64,000 nt of DNA from Paenimyroides tangerinum (lineage in GTDB: Bacteria > Bacteroidota > Bacteroidia > Flavobacteriales > Flavobacteriaceae), in assembly GCF_003865405.1 (NCBI RefSeq), contig NZ_RQVQ01000002.1, forward strand, positions 97,734-161,733, in the 5' to 3' direction. Below, in pieces: positions 18,723 to 29,007 of this stretch. Below the pieces are notes generated by a model that saw only the letters and a program-made list of their open reading frames with translations, was not told the DNA's origin and did not search any database. The position numbers and the translations under genes were made by a program. Each line of letters begins with the position of its first letter. Position 1 is the stretch's first letter.

Positions 18723-20906
18723 ATGATTCCTAAAGTAACCAAAGAAATCATCGATTTAGGAGATGGAAGAACCATCGAAATCGAAACAGGTAAATTAGCC
18801 AAACAAGCTGACGGTTCAGTAGTCGTTCGCTCAGGAGACTGTATGCTTTTAGCTACAGCGGTTTCTGCAAGAACTGCAAAACCAGACATCGATTTTCTAC
18901 CATTAACAGTAGATTATAGAGAGAAGTTTTCAGCAGCAGGTCGTTTCCCTGGAGGCTTTTTCAAAAGAGAAGCTCGTCCTAGCGACAGCGAAATTTTAAC
19001 TATGCGTTTAGTGGATCGTGTTTTACGTCCATTATTCCCAGATGATTATCACGCTGAAACTCAAATTATGATTCAGTTGATGTCATTTGACGAAAACGTT
19101 ATGCCTGATGCACTTGCTGGTTTAGCAGCATCTGCTGCGTTAGCTGTTTCTGACATTCCTTTCTACAACTACATTTCTGAAGTTCGAGTAGGAAGAGTAA
19201 ATGGTCAATTAATCATCAATCCTACAAAGAAACAATTAGAAGAATCTGATATCGATATGATGATTGGAGCTTCTAAAGATTCTGTTGCGATGGTTGAAGG
19301 TGAAATGAAGGAAATTTCTGAAGCTGAAATGGTTGAAGCAATTAAATTTGCTCACGAAGCAATCATCAAACAAGTTGAAGCACAAGAAAAGATGCGCGCG
19401 GCATTAGGATTAACTTCTTATAGAGAATACGAATCTGAAAAAAACAACGAAGAAATTCTTGAAAGAGTAAATGCTTTCGCATATGATAAATTATATGCAA
19501 TCGCAGCTGAAGCTAGTGCTAAACATGAAAGAAGTGAAAAATTCGCTTTAGTAAAAGAAGAATTAAAAGCAACTTTTACAGAAGAAGAATTAGAAGAAAA
19601 TGGAGATTTAGTTTCTAAATATTTTTCTAAAACTCAAAAAGAAGCTGTTCGTAACTTAATCCTTGACCAAGGAATTCGTTTAGACGGTCGTAAAACTACA
19701 GAAATTCGTCCAATTTGGTGTGAAGTAGATTACTTACCATCAACTCACGGATCTTCAATCTTTACACGTGGTGAAACTCAAGCATTAGCAACTGTAACTT
19801 TAGGAACATCTAGAGAAGCAAACGTTATCGATTTACCAAGTGATCAAGGTGAAGAGCGTTTCTATTTACATTACAACTTCCCTCCATATTCTACAGGAGA
19901 AGCAAAACCTTTAAGAGGTGTTTCTCGTAGAGAAGTTGGACACGGAAACTTAGCACAACGTGCTTTAAAAAATATGATTCCTGCAGATTGTCCTTACACA
20001 ATCCGTTTAGTGTCTGATGTATTAGAATCAAATGGTTCATCATCAATGGCAACGGTTTGTGCTGGAACTTTAGCATTATTAGATGCTGGAATTCAAATGG
20101 TAAAACCAGTTTCTGGTATCGCAATGGGATTAATTTCTGATGCAAAAACAGGACGTTGGGCAGTTTTATCTGATATCTTAGGAGATGAAGATCACTTAGG
20201 AGATATGGATTTCAAAGTAACAGGAACTGAAAAAGGTATCACTGCTTGTCAGATGGATATTAAAATTGAAGGATTAGCTTACGATATTATGGAGCAAGCT
20301 TTAAAACAAGCTCACGAAGGTCGTTTACATATCTTAGGAAAGTTAGTTGAAACAATTGCGCAACCAAATGCAAATGTAAAAACTCACGCTCCAAAAATTA
20401 TCACAAGAACAATTCCTGGTGCATTCATCGGTGCATTAATTGGACCTGGTGGAAAAGTAATCCAAGAATTACAAAAAGCTACAGGTACAACAATTGTTAT
20501 TAACGAAGTAGATGAGCAAGGAGTTGTTGAAATTTTAGGTACTGATCCTACTGGAATTGAGGCAGTATTAGCTAAAATTCAATCAATCACTTTCAAACCT
20601 GCAATGGGTGAAGCTTATGAAGTTAAAGTAGTTAAAATGTTAGATTTTGGAGCAGTTGTTGAATACACAGCAGCACCAGGAAATGAAGTTTTATTACACG
20701 TATCTGAATTAGCTTGGGAACGTACTGAAAACGTAACAGACGTAGTAAACTTAGGTGATGTATTCCAAGTTAAATATCTTGGATTAGATCCTAAAACTAG
20801 AAAAGAAAAAGTTTCTCGTAAAGCATTATTACCTCGTCCTCCGAAAGAAGAGAAAAAACCGGAAGCTAAAACAAATGAAGCTCCGAAATCTGAAGATAAA
20901 AAATAA
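18723..20906 (+). CDS. pnp: Polyribonucleotide nucleotidyltransferase (PNPase)
   Basis: 3'-5' phosphorolytic exoribonuclease of RNA decay. From the ATG at 18723 the protein has 727 residues: two RNase PH domains separated by an alpha-helical domain, then a KH domain ([15 protein letters not shown]) and an S1 domain ([13 protein letters not shown]). The C-terminus is a Lys/Glu/Pro-rich tail. A TTG at 18699 in frame would add eight residues, but [15 protein letters not shown] is the usual start of the family. The leader upstream is very rich in C and A. Confidence 0.97.
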   Translation: MIPKVTKEIIDLGDGRTIEIETGKLAKQADGSVVVRSGDCMLLATAVSARTAKPDIDFLPLTVDYREKFSAAGRFPGGFFKREARPSDSEILTMRLVDRVLRPLFPDDYHAETQIMIQLMSFDENVMPDALAGLAASAALAVSDIPFYNYISEVRVGRVNGQLIINPTKKQLEESDIDMMIGASKDSVAMVEGEMKEISEAEMVEAIKFAHEAIIKQVEAQEKMRAALGLTSYREYESEKNNEEILERVNAFAYDKLYAIAAEASAKHERSEKFALVKEELKATFTEEELEENGDLVSKYFSKTQKEAVRNLILDQGIRLDGRKTTEIRPIWCEVDYLPSTHGSSIFTRGETQALATVTLGTSREANVIDLPSDQGEERFYLHYNFPPYSTGEAKPLRGVSRREVGHGNLAQRALKNMIPADCPYTIRLVSDVLESNGSSSMATVCAGTLALLDAGIQMVKPVSGIAMGLISDAKTGRWAVLSDILGDEDHLGDMDFKVTGTEKGITACQMDIKIEGLAYDIMEQALKQAHEGRLHILGKLVETIAQPNANVKTHAPKIITRTIPGAFIGALIGPGGKVIQELQKATGTTIVINEVDEQGVVEILGTDPTGIEAVLAKIQSITFKPAMGEAYEVKVVKMLDFGAVVEYTAAPGNEVLLHVSELAWERTENVTDVVNLGDVFQVKYLGLDPKTRKEKVSRKALLPRPPKEEKKPEAKTNEAPKSEDKK

Positions 20907-20928
20907 TCTTATTTGAATTAGATTTTTT

Positions 20929-20966
20929 AAAAAAGCGATTGATACTTTTATCAGTCGCTTTTTTTT
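20929..20966 (+). terminator. Terminator after pnp
   Basis: Hairpin AAAGCGATTGATA / TATCAGTCGCTTT (one G-U pair) followed by a long T run. Confidence 0.87.
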
Positions 20967-20971
20967 GCATT

Positions 20972-21006
20972 AAAAAAATCTCAATATTGCTATTGAGACT
21001 TTTTTA
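20972..21006 (-). terminator. Terminator after mscL
   Basis: Inverted repeat TCTCAATA / TATTGAGA around TTGC, with T runs on the minus strand just behind the mscL stop. Together with the pnp hairpin it insulates two convergent genes. Confidence 0.8.
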
Positions 21007-21009
21007 ATT

Positions 21010-21405
21010 TTATTTAGATTGTTGCTTTTGTAACAAATCTCTAATTTGCATTAACAATTCTTCTTGTGTCGGACCAGCTGGAACAGCAGGAGCGGCAACT
21101 TCTTCTTTTTTCTTAAATTTATTAATACCTTTAATCATAAGAAATAAAGCGAAAGCAACAATAATAAAAGAGATTGCAGCAGAAGCAAAATTTCCATATT
21201 TAATAGCCGTCCCTGGGACAACCAAATCAGCTAAATTACTAAGATTAGCAGCTTTTAAAGCCGGCGTTAAAATTGCTGGAGTAATAATATCCTCAACTAA
21301 AGAAGTCACAATCTTTCCGAATGCACCACCAATAACCACACCTACTGCTAAATCAATTACATTACCTTTTACAGCAAATTCTTTAAATTCAGTAAAAAAT
21401 CCCAT
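21010..21405 (-). CDS. mscL: Large-conductance mechanosensitive channel
   Basis: A 131-residue inner-membrane channel protecting against osmotic downshock. It shows the family's N-terminal FKEFAVKGNVIDLAVGVVIGGAFGKIVTSLVEDIITP followed by TM1, a periplasmic loop, TM2 (about 72-92) and a C-terminal helix (EELLMQIRDLLQ). Length is typical. Confidence 0.97.
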   Translation of the reverse strand: MGFFTEFKEFAVKGNVIDLAVGVVIGGAFGKIVTSLVEDIITPAILTPALKAANLSNLADLVVPGTAIKYGNFASAAISFIIVAFALFLMIKGINKFKKKEEVAAPAVPAGPTQEELLMQIRDLLQKQQSK

Positions 21406-21431
21406 AGTCTTATTTTTTTAATGTTTATAAA

Positions 21432-21439
21432 CAAAATTA
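21432..21439 (-). promoter_or_regulatory. Candidate -7 box for mscL (TAATTTTG)
   Basis: TAATTTTG on the minus strand fits TAnnTTTG about 27 nt before the mscL start. Confidence 0.5.
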
Positions 21440-21479
21440 TACAATTTCTTTAAGCTTAAACACACAAAAACAGAATAAT

Positions 21480-23918
21480 TTATTCTTTATAGAAAATACG
21501 TTTTACTCGTTGAGAAATACCAGTCATCACTTCATACGGAATCGTATTCCAAAATTTAGCAATTTCAGTAACGCGTAATTGTTCACCAAATATCAAAACT
21601 TCTGTTCCTATTTCACAATCTATTTCGGTAACATCAATCATCATCATATCCATACAAATTGCCCCAACAATTGCTGCTTTTTTATTGTTTATAATTACAT
21701 ACCCAACTTCATTTCCCCAAGCACGACGAATACCATCAGCGTAACCAATTGGGATTGTAGCAATTTTAGATTTACGATTCGCAACAAAACGTCTTCCGTA
21801 ACCCACACTTTCACCAATTTGAACTTCATTAATTTGTAAAATCAATGTTTTTAAAGTTGCAACATTTTGAAGTTGTTCATCTTCAAAAACATCATTACCA
21901 ACTCCGTACAAACCAATTCCAACACGAACCATTTCGTATTGATGACCTGAAAAATTATAAATTCCAGAAGTATTTAGAATATGACGAATCGGATTAATAT
22001 CTAATTTATGAATCAATTCGTTACTCCAAAGTTTAAATTTCTTCAATTGCTCGTGAGTGAAATCAATTTCTTCAGGCATATCACTTGTTGCTAAATGCGA
22101 GAATATACTTTTTACTTCTAACAAATTCGAAGCTTTCAAAATCGGAATCAATTCATCGAAATTTTGCTGAACAAAACCCAAACGATTCATACCAGTATTC
22201 AATTTTAAATGAATTGGATATTTATATAAATTATGAGATTGCGCAACTTTTATAAAAGCATTTAGTTCGGAAATTCCGTAAATCTCAGGTTCTAAATGAT
22301 AAGCAATCATCGTTGAGAAAGCCGAATTTTCAGGATTCATAACAATAATCGGCATTGTAATTCCTGCGTTACGTAATTCAACTCCTTCATCAGCAAATGC
22401 AACACCCAAATAATCCACTTTATGATGCTGTAATAATTTAGCAATTTCAAAGCTTCCATTTCCATATCCAAAAGCTTTAACCATAACCATAATTTTGGTT
22501 TCTGGCTTAAGTTTCGATTTATAAAAATTCAGATTATGAGTTACGGCATCTAAATTTATTTCAAGAACCGTTTCGTGCTTTTTTTCTTCAAGTAAAGCAA
22601 CAATTTTCTCAAATTCAAAACTACGAGCTCCTTTCAAAAGAATCGTTTCGTTTGCAAAATCTTCATCTTTGAAATGAAATAAAAAATCTTGAGTTGAATC
22701 AAAACGGATAACATTTTCAAGTTGTGATAAATGATTTTTAATCTTATTTCCGATTGCAAATACACGATGAATTTTATTTCCCAACAATAATTTTTCGACT
22801 TTAGCATACAAGACATTTTCATCAAAGCCACTTTGAAAAATATCTGACAAAATCACTGTTTTATTTTCGTGCGTTTTGTGATTTTCCAAAACATCTAAAG
22901 CAATTTTCAAAGACTGATAATCGGACGAATAACTATCATCGATAATCGTACAATTTTGAATTCCATTTTTAATTTGCAAACGCATCTCAACACGATACAA
23001 ATTGGCAATTCGCTTTTGAATATCAGTAATTGGAATATTTAAATACAACAAAATTGATACACAAGTTGCTATATTTTGCAAAGATGATTTATCCACAAAA
23101 GGAATCTTGATTTCAAAATTTCCAAAATCAGAAGAAACTTCTAAAACATCAACTTTAATCAAATTAAAATTTATATTTCCTTCATTTTTAAAAGACCAAG
23201 TCAACAATTTAGCTTTGGAAGAAATTAGTTTTAAAACTTCTTGATTAGATTCACAAATTAATACATCAACATTTTTGAAAAGTTTTAATTTCTCAAGAAT
23301 TTTTTGTTCACGATTTTGAAAACCTTCATCGTGAGCTGAACCAATTGAAGTTAAAATACCAATATTAGGTTGGATGATTCTTTCAAGCGCATCCATTTCA
23401 TTAGGAAGTGAAATACCCGCTTCAAAAATTCCTAAATTATGATTTTCGTTAATTGCGATTACTGAAAGCGGAACGCCAACTTGCGAATTATAACTTTTGG
23501 GACTTTTAATAATTGTAAAATCAGAACTCAATAAAAAGTTCAACCATTCTTTAACAATCGTTTTACCGTTACTTCCGGTGATACCAATAACTGGAAAATC
23601 AAATTTTGAACGATAAAAGGCTACGAAATCTTGAAATGCTTTTAAGGAATCATCAACTACAAAAAAAACAGCTTTTGTTTCTAAATTTTGCGGAATTTTT
23701 TGAACCACGAAATATCTAATTCCTTTTGAAATTAAATCTTCGATAAATAAATGTGCATCAAAATTTTGTCCTTGAATCGCAAAGAACAAAGTATTATTAT
23801 TATTTCTTAAAGAACGGCTATCGATAGAAACATCAGCAATATCAACAACTTCAAGTATTTCATCACAAACGAAATCCGCTTTTAAAACCGTCTTTAAATC
23901 TTGAATAAAAAAGTCCAT
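21480..23918 (-). CDS. alr: Bifunctional MurF ligase / alanine racemase
   Basis: An 812-residue fusion. The first half (about 1-440) is a MurF-type ligase (ATP-binding GITGSNGKT near residue 113) that adds D-Ala-D-Ala to the UDP-MurNAc-tripeptide. The second half (about 450-812) is a PLP-dependent alanine racemase (KAFGYGNG with the PLP lysine, RVGIGLYG, C-terminal GAICMDMMMIDVT). The fusion is a known Bacteroidota arrangement and couples D-alanine supply to its use. Because MurF in such fusions can be degenerate, a separate murF elsewhere is possible. Confidence 0.94.
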   Translation of the reverse strand: MDFFIQDLKTVLKADFVCDEILEVVDIADVSIDSRSLRNNNNTLFFAIQGQNFDAHLFIEDLISKGIRYFVVQKIPQNLETKAVFFVVDDSLKAFQDFVAFYRSKFDFPVIGITGSNGKTIVKEWLNFLLSSDFTIIKSPKSYNSQVGVPLSVIAINENHNLGIFEAGISLPNEMDALERIIQPNIGILTSIGSAHDEGFQNREQKILEKLKLFKNVDVLICESNQEVLKLISSKAKLLTWSFKNEGNINFNLIKVDVLEVSSDFGNFEIKIPFVDKSSLQNIATCVSILLYLNIPITDIQKRIANLYRVEMRLQIKNGIQNCTIIDDSYSSDYQSLKIALDVLENHKTHENKTVILSDIFQSGFDENVLYAKVEKLLLGNKIHRVFAIGNKIKNHLSQLENVIRFDSTQDFLFHFKDEDFANETILLKGARSFEFEKIVALLEEKKHETVLEINLDAVTHNLNFYKSKLKPETKIMVMVKAFGYGNGSFEIAKLLQHHKVDYLGVAFADEGVELRNAGITMPIIVMNPENSAFSTMIAYHLEPEIYGISELNAFIKVAQSHNLYKYPIHLKLNTGMNRLGFVQQNFDELIPILKASNLLEVKSIFSHLATSDMPEEIDFTHEQLKKFKLWSNELIHKLDINPIRHILNTSGIYNFSGHQYEMVRVGIGLYGVGNDVFEDEQLQNVATLKTLILQINEVQIGESVGYGRRFVANRKSKIATIPIGYADGIRRAWGNEVGYVIINNKKAAIVGAICMDMMMIDVTEIDCEIGTEVLIFGEQLRVTEIAKFWNTIPYEVMTGISQRVKRIFYKE

Positions 23919-23936
23919 AAAATATAAATTCTATTT

Positions 23937-23944
23937 CAAAGGTA
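23937..23944 (-). promoter_or_regulatory. Candidate -7 box for murF-alr (TACCTTTG)
   Basis: TACCTTTG on the minus strand lies 18 nt before the start codon. Confidence 0.55.
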
Positions 23945-24057
23945 GAAAGAAAAAAAGGGAATTAGAAGTAAGAAAATTAAAAAGATTATCTCCTTTAAAA
24001 TGGATGAATTTAAAATTAAAATATTAATTTGCAACACAATCAAAAAAACACGAAAAA

Positions 24058-24855
24058 ATGGAAATTTTCGAAATATTGGGTGTCATTCTTGCACTACTTA
24101 TCGGAGTTTCACTAGGATTAATTGGAAGTGGTGGTTCTATTCTTACTGTTCCAATTTTAGTTTATGTTGTTGGAATCGACCCGATTTTAGCAACAGCATA
24201 TTCGTTATTTATTGTTGGTTCAACTTCTTTGGTCGGAAGTATCAAAAATGCTCAAGAAGGAAATGTACATTATAAAATTGCGTTGGTTTTTGGAATTCCA
24301 TCTTTGATAGCCGTTTTCTTAACTCGAGCAGAATTAGTTCCACTTCTACCCGATTTCATTGTACTTTCAAACAAAACAGAAATTCCGAAATCAAAACTAA
24401 TTATGGTTTTCTTTGCGATTGTGATGTTTGCAGCGTCTTCACGAATGATTCGAAAACCAAGACATAAAAACATTGCAAAACAAGAAATCTTAACATCGTT
24501 TATTCCGCTAGCTTCCCAGGGATTATTAATCGGAACAATCTCTGGATTAGTTGGTGCAGGTGGTGGATTTTTAATCATTCCAACTTTGGTATTTTTCGCA
24601 AATCTTCCAATGAAAAAAGCAATTGGAACATCGTTAACCATAATCGCTTGCCAATCGTTAATTGGTTTTACTGGAGATTTAGCACATCAAGAAATTGATT
24701 GGAAAATATTATTGAGTTTTACTTCCGTTTCAATAATTGGAATTTTCATAGGAATGAAACTATCAAAAAGAATTATGGATGGAAATCTAAGACGAATCTT
24801 CGGATGGTTTATTTTATGCATTTCTATTTACATTATCATAAAAGAAATTTTTTAA
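24058..24855 (+). CDS. TSUP (TauE/SafE) family membrane transporter
   Basis: A 265-residue polytopic membrane protein with the internal two-fold repeat of the TSUP family: GVSLGLIGSGGSILTVPILVYVVG near the N-terminus and GTISGLVGAGGGFLIIPTLVFFA in the second half. About eight helices can be drawn. Such proteins move sulfite, thiosulfate or organosulfur anions. The MBL-rhodanese gene 69 nt downstream strengthens a sulfur role; direction and substrate are inference. Confidence 0.88.
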   Translation: MEIFEILGVILALLIGVSLGLIGSGGSILTVPILVYVVGIDPILATAYSLFIVGSTSLVGSIKNAQEGNVHYKIALVFGIPSLIAVFLTRAELVPLLPDFIVLSNKTEIPKSKLIMVFFAIVMFAASSRMIRKPRHKNIAKQEILTSFIPLASQGLLIGTISGLVGAGGGFLIIPTLVFFANLPMKKAIGTSLTIIACQSLIGFTGDLAHQEIDWKILLSFTSVSIIGIFIGMKLSKRIMDGNLRRIFGWFILCISIYIIIKEIF

Positions 24856-24924
24856 AAACTGATTCAAGTCATTAATCAAAACATATAAAATACGTATTTT
24901 TACATAGATTTAAATTGCGAAAAA

Positions 24925-26325
24925 ATGAAGATAGAACAAATTTACACAGGCTGTTTAGCGCAAGGTGCTTATTATATTGAAAGTGAAGGTGAAGTTGCAA
25001 TTATTGACCCTTTAAGAGAAGTTCAACAATACGTTGATAGAGCTACAAAAGATAATGCTAAAATAAAATATATATTCGAAACACATTTTCACGCAGATTT
25101 TGTAAGCGGACATTTAACACTTTCGCAAAAAACTGGAGCTGAAATCGTTTATGGACCAACAGCTAAACCAGCATTTGCGGCTCATATTGCAACTGACGGG
25201 GAAGTTTTTAAAATCGGAAAAATCACAATTACTGCACTACATACTCCTGGTCACACAATGGAAAGTACAACTTATCTTTTAAAAGATGAGAACGGAAAAG
25301 ATTATGCTATTTTCAGCGGTGATACTTTATTTTTAGGTGATGTTGGAAGACCAGATTTAGCACAAAAAGCAGCTAATATGACTCAAGAAGAATTAGCAGC
25401 TACTTTATATCATAGTTTACGAACTAAGATTATGCCTTTAGCTGACGATGTAATTGTATATCCTGCACACGGAGCTGGTTCGGCTTGTGGAAAGAATTTA
25501 AGCAAGGAAACTGTTGGAACTTTAGGAGAGCAAAAGAAAACAAATTATGCTTTAAGAGCTGATATGACGGTTGAAGAATTTGTTCAAGAAGTTACAGATG
25601 GTTTATTACCACCTCCTGCATATTTCCCTGAAAATGTTCGTTTAAACAAAGAAGGTTACGAAAGTATTGAAACTATTATCGAAAAAAACAAAGCTTTTAC
25701 TCCAGCCGAATTTAAAGAGGTTGCTGATGAAGCTTTAATTTTAGACGTTAGAGATGCAGACTCGTTTGGTAAAGAACACATTCCTGGCTCAATATTTATC
25801 GGAGTTGACGGAGGTTTCGCTCCTTGGGTTGGTGCTTTGATCACTGATATCAATCAACCAATTGTTTTAGTAACTCCAGAAGGAAGAGAACAAGAAACAA
25901 TTACACGTTTGTCTCGAGTTGGATATGATAATACTTTAGGTTACTTAGCTAATGGAATCGAAGCTTGGAAAGCTGCAGGTTTTGAAACAGATTCTATTGA
26001 ACGTATTTCTGCAGAAACATTAGCAGAGAAAATCAACGCAGGAGAAAAAAATGTTTTCGATGTTAGAAAACCTGGAGAATACAACAGTTCTCATATAGAA
26101 AATGTACCTAATTCTCCTTTGGATTTCTTAAACGACCACATCAATGATTTCCCTGCAACAGAAACAACGTATTTGCATTGTGCTGGTGGATATCGTTCAA
26201 TGATTGCTGCTTCAATTTTAAAAGCACGTGGCTTCCATAATATGATTGATGTAATCGGAGGATTTGGAGCAATTAAAAAAACAAATTTAAATTTCGTTGA
26301 AACGGTTTGCCCTTCAACTTTATAA
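24925..26325 (+). CDS. MBL-fold hydrolase with two rhodanese domains (persulfide metabolism)
   Basis: A 466-residue protein. The N-terminal metallo-beta-lactamase fold (1 to about 250) has the metal motif THFHADFVSGH and HTPGHTMEST and resembles persulfide dioxygenases (ETHE1/Blh type). Two rhodanese modules follow. In the first (about 265-350) the loop that should hold the catalytic cysteine reads VTPEGRE, with no Cys. The second (about 365-455) has C419 in HCAGGYRSM. Together with the TSUP transporter this looks like a sulfide/persulfide detoxification cassette. Confidence 0.9.
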   Translation: MKIEQIYTGCLAQGAYYIESEGEVAIIDPLREVQQYVDRATKDNAKIKYIFETHFHADFVSGHLTLSQKTGAEIVYGPTAKPAFAAHIATDGEVFKIGKITITALHTPGHTMESTTYLLKDENGKDYAIFSGDTLFLGDVGRPDLAQKAANMTQEELAATLYHSLRTKIMPLADDVIVYPAHGAGSACGKNLSKETVGTLGEQKKTNYALRADMTVEEFVQEVTDGLLPPPAYFPENVRLNKEGYESIETIIEKNKAFTPAEFKEVADEALILDVRDADSFGKEHIPGSIFIGVDGGFAPWVGALITDINQPIVLVTPEGREQETITRLSRVGYDNTLGYLANGIEAWKAAGFETDSIERISAETLAEKINAGEKNVFDVRKPGEYNSSHIENVPNSPLDFLNDHINDFPATETTYLHCAGGYRSMIAASILKARGFHNMIDVIGGFGAIKKTNLNFVETVCPSTL

Positions 26326-26337
26326 TAACAATATTCA

Positions 26338-26371
26338 AACGTCTTAATTAATTAAGGCGTTTTTTTTTACT
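26338..26371 (+). terminator. Terminator after the MBL-rhodanese gene
   Basis: Inverted repeat AACGTCTTAAT / ATTAAGGCGTT followed by nine or more T. Confidence 0.85.
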
Positions 26372-26417
26372 TTTTCATTTCTTAACATAGATTAAGTAGC
26401 AACAGATTTAATAGACA

Positions 26418-26425
26418 TAAATTTG
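26418..26425 (+). promoter_or_regulatory. Candidate -7 box for the YceI gene (TAAATTTG)
   Basis: TAAATTTG matches TAnnTTTG about 30 nt before the start codon. Confidence 0.55.
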
Positions 26426-26455
26426 CTAAAGAAATAAACATATAATCATATCATA

Positions 26456-27025
26456 ATGAAAAAAGCACTATTATTATTCGTAGCCGTTCTAGGTTTATCA
26501 ATTAACGCAACTGCACAAACAACTTGGAAAGTTGACCCAATGCATTCGTTTTTAAACTTCTCAGTTAAACATTTAGGCATTTCTTTTGTTGACGGAAGAA
26601 TGGATAAATACGACGGAACTTTAGTTTTAACTAAAGAAGATATTACCACAGGAAAATTCAATTTCACAGTTAATGTAAACTCAATTGACACAGATGTAGA
26701 AGCACGTGATAATCACTTAAAATCTGCGGATTTCTTTGAAGCGTCTAAATACGGAACAATGACTTTTGTTTCTACTTCAATTAAAAAAGAAGGAAAAAAC
26801 TATAAAATGACTGGAAACCTAACAATCAAAGGAGTTACAAAACCAGTTACTTTTGATTTAGTTTACGGCGGAAAAGCTGCTAATGATGGTTACGGGAACG
26901 AGAAATTAGGTTTCCAAGCTAAAACAACAATTGACAGAACAGCTTTCAATATCAACTACGACCCAACTGGAATGGGAATTGCAAAAGATGTTGAATTAGT
27001 AATCAATTTAGAATTCGGAAAATAA
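26456..27025 (+). CDS. YceI-family periplasmic protein
   Basis: A 189-residue protein with signal peptide (LLLFVAVLGLSINATAQ) and one YceI domain: WKVDPMHSFLNFSVKHLGIS, GTLVLTKEDITTGKFNFTVNVNSIDT and GNLTIKGVTKPVTFD. YceI proteins form lipocalin-like barrels that bind isoprenoid or amide lipids; the ligand here is unknown. Single gene with its own promoter and terminator. Confidence 0.93.
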   Translation: MKKALLLFVAVLGLSINATAQTTWKVDPMHSFLNFSVKHLGISFVDGRMDKYDGTLVLTKEDITTGKFNFTVNVNSIDTDVEARDNHLKSADFFEASKYGTMTFVSTSIKKEGKNYKMTGNLTIKGVTKPVTFDLVYGGKAANDGYGNEKLGFQAKTTIDRTAFNINYDPTGMGIAKDVELVINLEFGK

Positions 27026-27052
27026 CAAACAACAACAAATATTTTCATCTTG

Positions 27053-27092
27053 AACAAGCTTTGGTTTTAATTAATCGAAGCTTGTTTTTTTG
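27053..27092 (+). terminator. Terminator after the YceI gene
   Basis: Hairpin AACAAGCTT ... AAGCTTGTT (with further pairing of GGTT and AATC inside) followed by a T run. Confidence 0.82.
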
Positions 27093-27158
27093 TTAAAGTA
27101 AATACAAAACTGAAAATCAATTCGATAAAATTATTTTCCTTTAGCAAAAAAATAGAAA

Positions 27159-28001
27159 ATGAAAAAACTACTATTCTTATTATTTATCTCATTTGTAGCA
27201 AAGGCGCAAACCATTCAAGGTACATTGATAAATTCTGAAACCAAAGAACCTATTCCCTATGCAACGATAAAAAATGGTGAACTAAAAAAAAGTGTGCTTT
27301 CGAAATCGGATGGAAAATTTGTTTTTAATGAAGATTTAAAAGACGATTCACTTTTAGAAATAGAAGCTTGGGGTTTCGAAAATAAAAAAATTACAGTTTC
27401 GGATTTAAAGAAAAACAACATTCTTGAACTTATTGAATCAGTAGAACTTCTACCAGAAATGATTATTCCGCCTGCAAATGCGAAAATATCATACAAAAAT
27501 TACGGAAGAACAAATGAAGGTTCTGGATTTGTAACTGGAGAATCTCAAAATTACAAAAAAGAAGATTACGACAAAGGTGCAGAATTTGGAATTATCGTCG
27601 CAAACAAAGGTCTTAGTGAATTACAAAGTTTTCATTTACATATTGGCAGCAATGATTCAAAAAAGCTAATTTATAGATTACAATTCTATGATGTAAAAAA
27701 TGGAAAACCAAACAATAGAATTAATCACGAAGAAATTTTACTCTCAATAACCAATAAAGATGCTGGTTGGCTAGTTTTGGATTTAAAAGAAAAAAATATT
27801 TATATAGATTCTGATATTTCAAAATTTGCAATAACTTTAAAATTGGTTGATGCAGAATTCGATTCTGAATATAGTTTCATTCATTTTAATTCGGGTTTGG
27901 CAACAAGTAATCAAATAGTAGTAAAAGATTCTGAATATGAAAGTTGGGTTAAAATGCCTTTGAGTTTACCAATGTATGTAAAAGCAAAAGTTTATAAATA
28001 A
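27159..28001 (+). CDS. Exported protein with carboxypeptidase-D-like regulatory domain
   Basis: A 280-residue protein with a signal peptide (FLLFISFVAKAQ) and an N-terminal CarboxypepD_reg-like beta-sandwich (QGTLINSETKEPIPYATIKN, about 17-95). The remaining 180 residues do not match a family I recognise; they are beta-rich with no membrane segment or T9SS tail. Such proteins are common in the Bacteroidota envelope. Function unknown. Confidence 0.8.
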   Translation: MKKLLFLLFISFVAKAQTIQGTLINSETKEPIPYATIKNGELKKSVLSKSDGKFVFNEDLKDDSLLEIEAWGFENKKITVSDLKKNNILELIESVELLPEMIIPPANAKISYKNYGRTNEGSGFVTGESQNYKKEDYDKGAEFGIIVANKGLSELQSFHLHIGSNDSKKLIYRLQFYDVKNGKPNNRINHEEILLSITNKDAGWLVLDLKEKNIYIDSDISKFAITLKLVDAEFDSEYSFIHFNSGLATSNQIVVKDSEYESWVKMPLSLPMYVKAKVYK

Positions 28002-28017
28002 AATATTTCTGAAATTT

Positions 28018-28046
28018 TTGTAACCTTTTCAAAATAGTTACGTATA
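28018..28046 (+). promoter_or_regulatory. Possible ECF-type promoter element before rpoD
   Basis: TGTAAC, 16 bases, then CGTATA lies 35-60 nt before rpoD. A near-identical 17-18 base block (TTGTAACcTTTTCAAAA here) is found before the ECF sigma gene at 29343. No TAnnTTTG box was seen here. Function is inferred from spacing and repetition only. Confidence 0.4.
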
Positions 28047-28080
28047 ACTTATGAACAAAAAATTTTAGGAGCAATTCAAT

Positions 28081-28944
28081 ATGAGACAACTTAAAATTAC
28101 CAAACAGGTAACTAATCGTGAGACAGCGTCTTTAGATAAATATTTACAAGAGATCGGTAAAGTAGATTTAATTACTGCTGATGAAGAGGTAGAATTAGCA
28201 CAAAAAATTAAAGCTGGTGACCAACGTGCTTTAGAAAAGTTAACAAAAGCTAACTTACGTTTCGTTGTTTCGGTTGCAAAACAATATCAAAACCAAGGTT
28301 TAACCTTACCCGATTTAATTAACGAAGGAAACTTAGGTTTGATTAAAGCAGCACAACGTTTTGATGAAACACGTGGTTTCAAATTCATTTCGTATGCTGT
28401 TTGGTGGATTCGTCAATCTATTTTATCTGCTTTAGCAGAACAATCTCGTATTGTACGTTTACCATTAAACAAAATTGGTTCTATCAACAAAATTAACAAA
28501 ATGTATGCGTTATTAGAGCAATCTAACGAGCGCCCACCTTCTGCTGAAGAAATCGCAAAAGAGTTGGATATGACGGTTAATGACGTTAAAGAATCAATGA
28601 AAAACTCAGGTCGTCACTTATCAATGGATGCACCTTTAGTTGAAGGAGAAGATTCTAACTTATATGACGTTTTACGTTCTGGCGAATCACCAAATCCAGA
28701 TCGTGAGTTAATTCACGAATCGTTACGTACAGAGATCGAAAGAGCTTTAGAAACGTTAACTCCACGTGAAGCAGATGTAGTTCGTTTATACTTTGGTTTA
28801 GGAGATCAACACCCAATGACATTAGAAGAAATTGGAGAAACTTTTGATTTAACTCGTGAACGTGTACGTCAGATTAAAGAAAAAGCAATTCGCAGATTAA
28901 AACATACTTCTAGAAGTAAAATTTTAAAAACATATTTAGGTTAA
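28081..28944 (+). CDS. rpoD: Primary sigma factor of RNA polymerase
   Basis: A 287-residue sigma-70 with regions 1.2 to 4.2: [23 protein letters not shown], the region 2 core ([39 protein letters not shown]) and the region 4 HTH ([29 protein letters not shown]). It lacks the long acidic N-terminal region of E. coli RpoD, which is normal for Bacteroidota. This form recognises the TTTG/TAnnTTTG promoters seen throughout the window. Confidence 0.97.
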   Translation: MRQLKITKQVTNRETASLDKYLQEIGKVDLITADEEVELAQKIKAGDQRALEKLTKANLRFVVSVAKQYQNQGLTLPDLINEGNLGLIKAAQRFDETRGFKFISYAVWWIRQSILSALAEQSRIVRLPLNKIGSINKINKMYALLEQSNERPPSAEEIAKELDMTVNDVKESMKNSGRHLSMDAPLVEGEDSNLYDVLRSGESPNPDRELIHESLRTEIERALETLTPREADVVRLYFGLGDQHPMTLEEIGETFDLTRERVRQIKEKAIRRLKHTSRSKILKTYLG

Positions 28945-28958
28945 TCCTAATTAAGTAT

Positions 28959-28991
28959 AAAACTCGTTAGTTCACTAGCGAGTTTTTTTTT
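28959..28991 (+). terminator. Terminator after rpoD
   Basis: Hairpin AACTCGTTAG / CTAGCGAGTT around TTCA, followed by a run of T. Confidence 0.87.
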
Positions 28992-29007
28992 ATCTTAGTC
29001 AAAAAAA

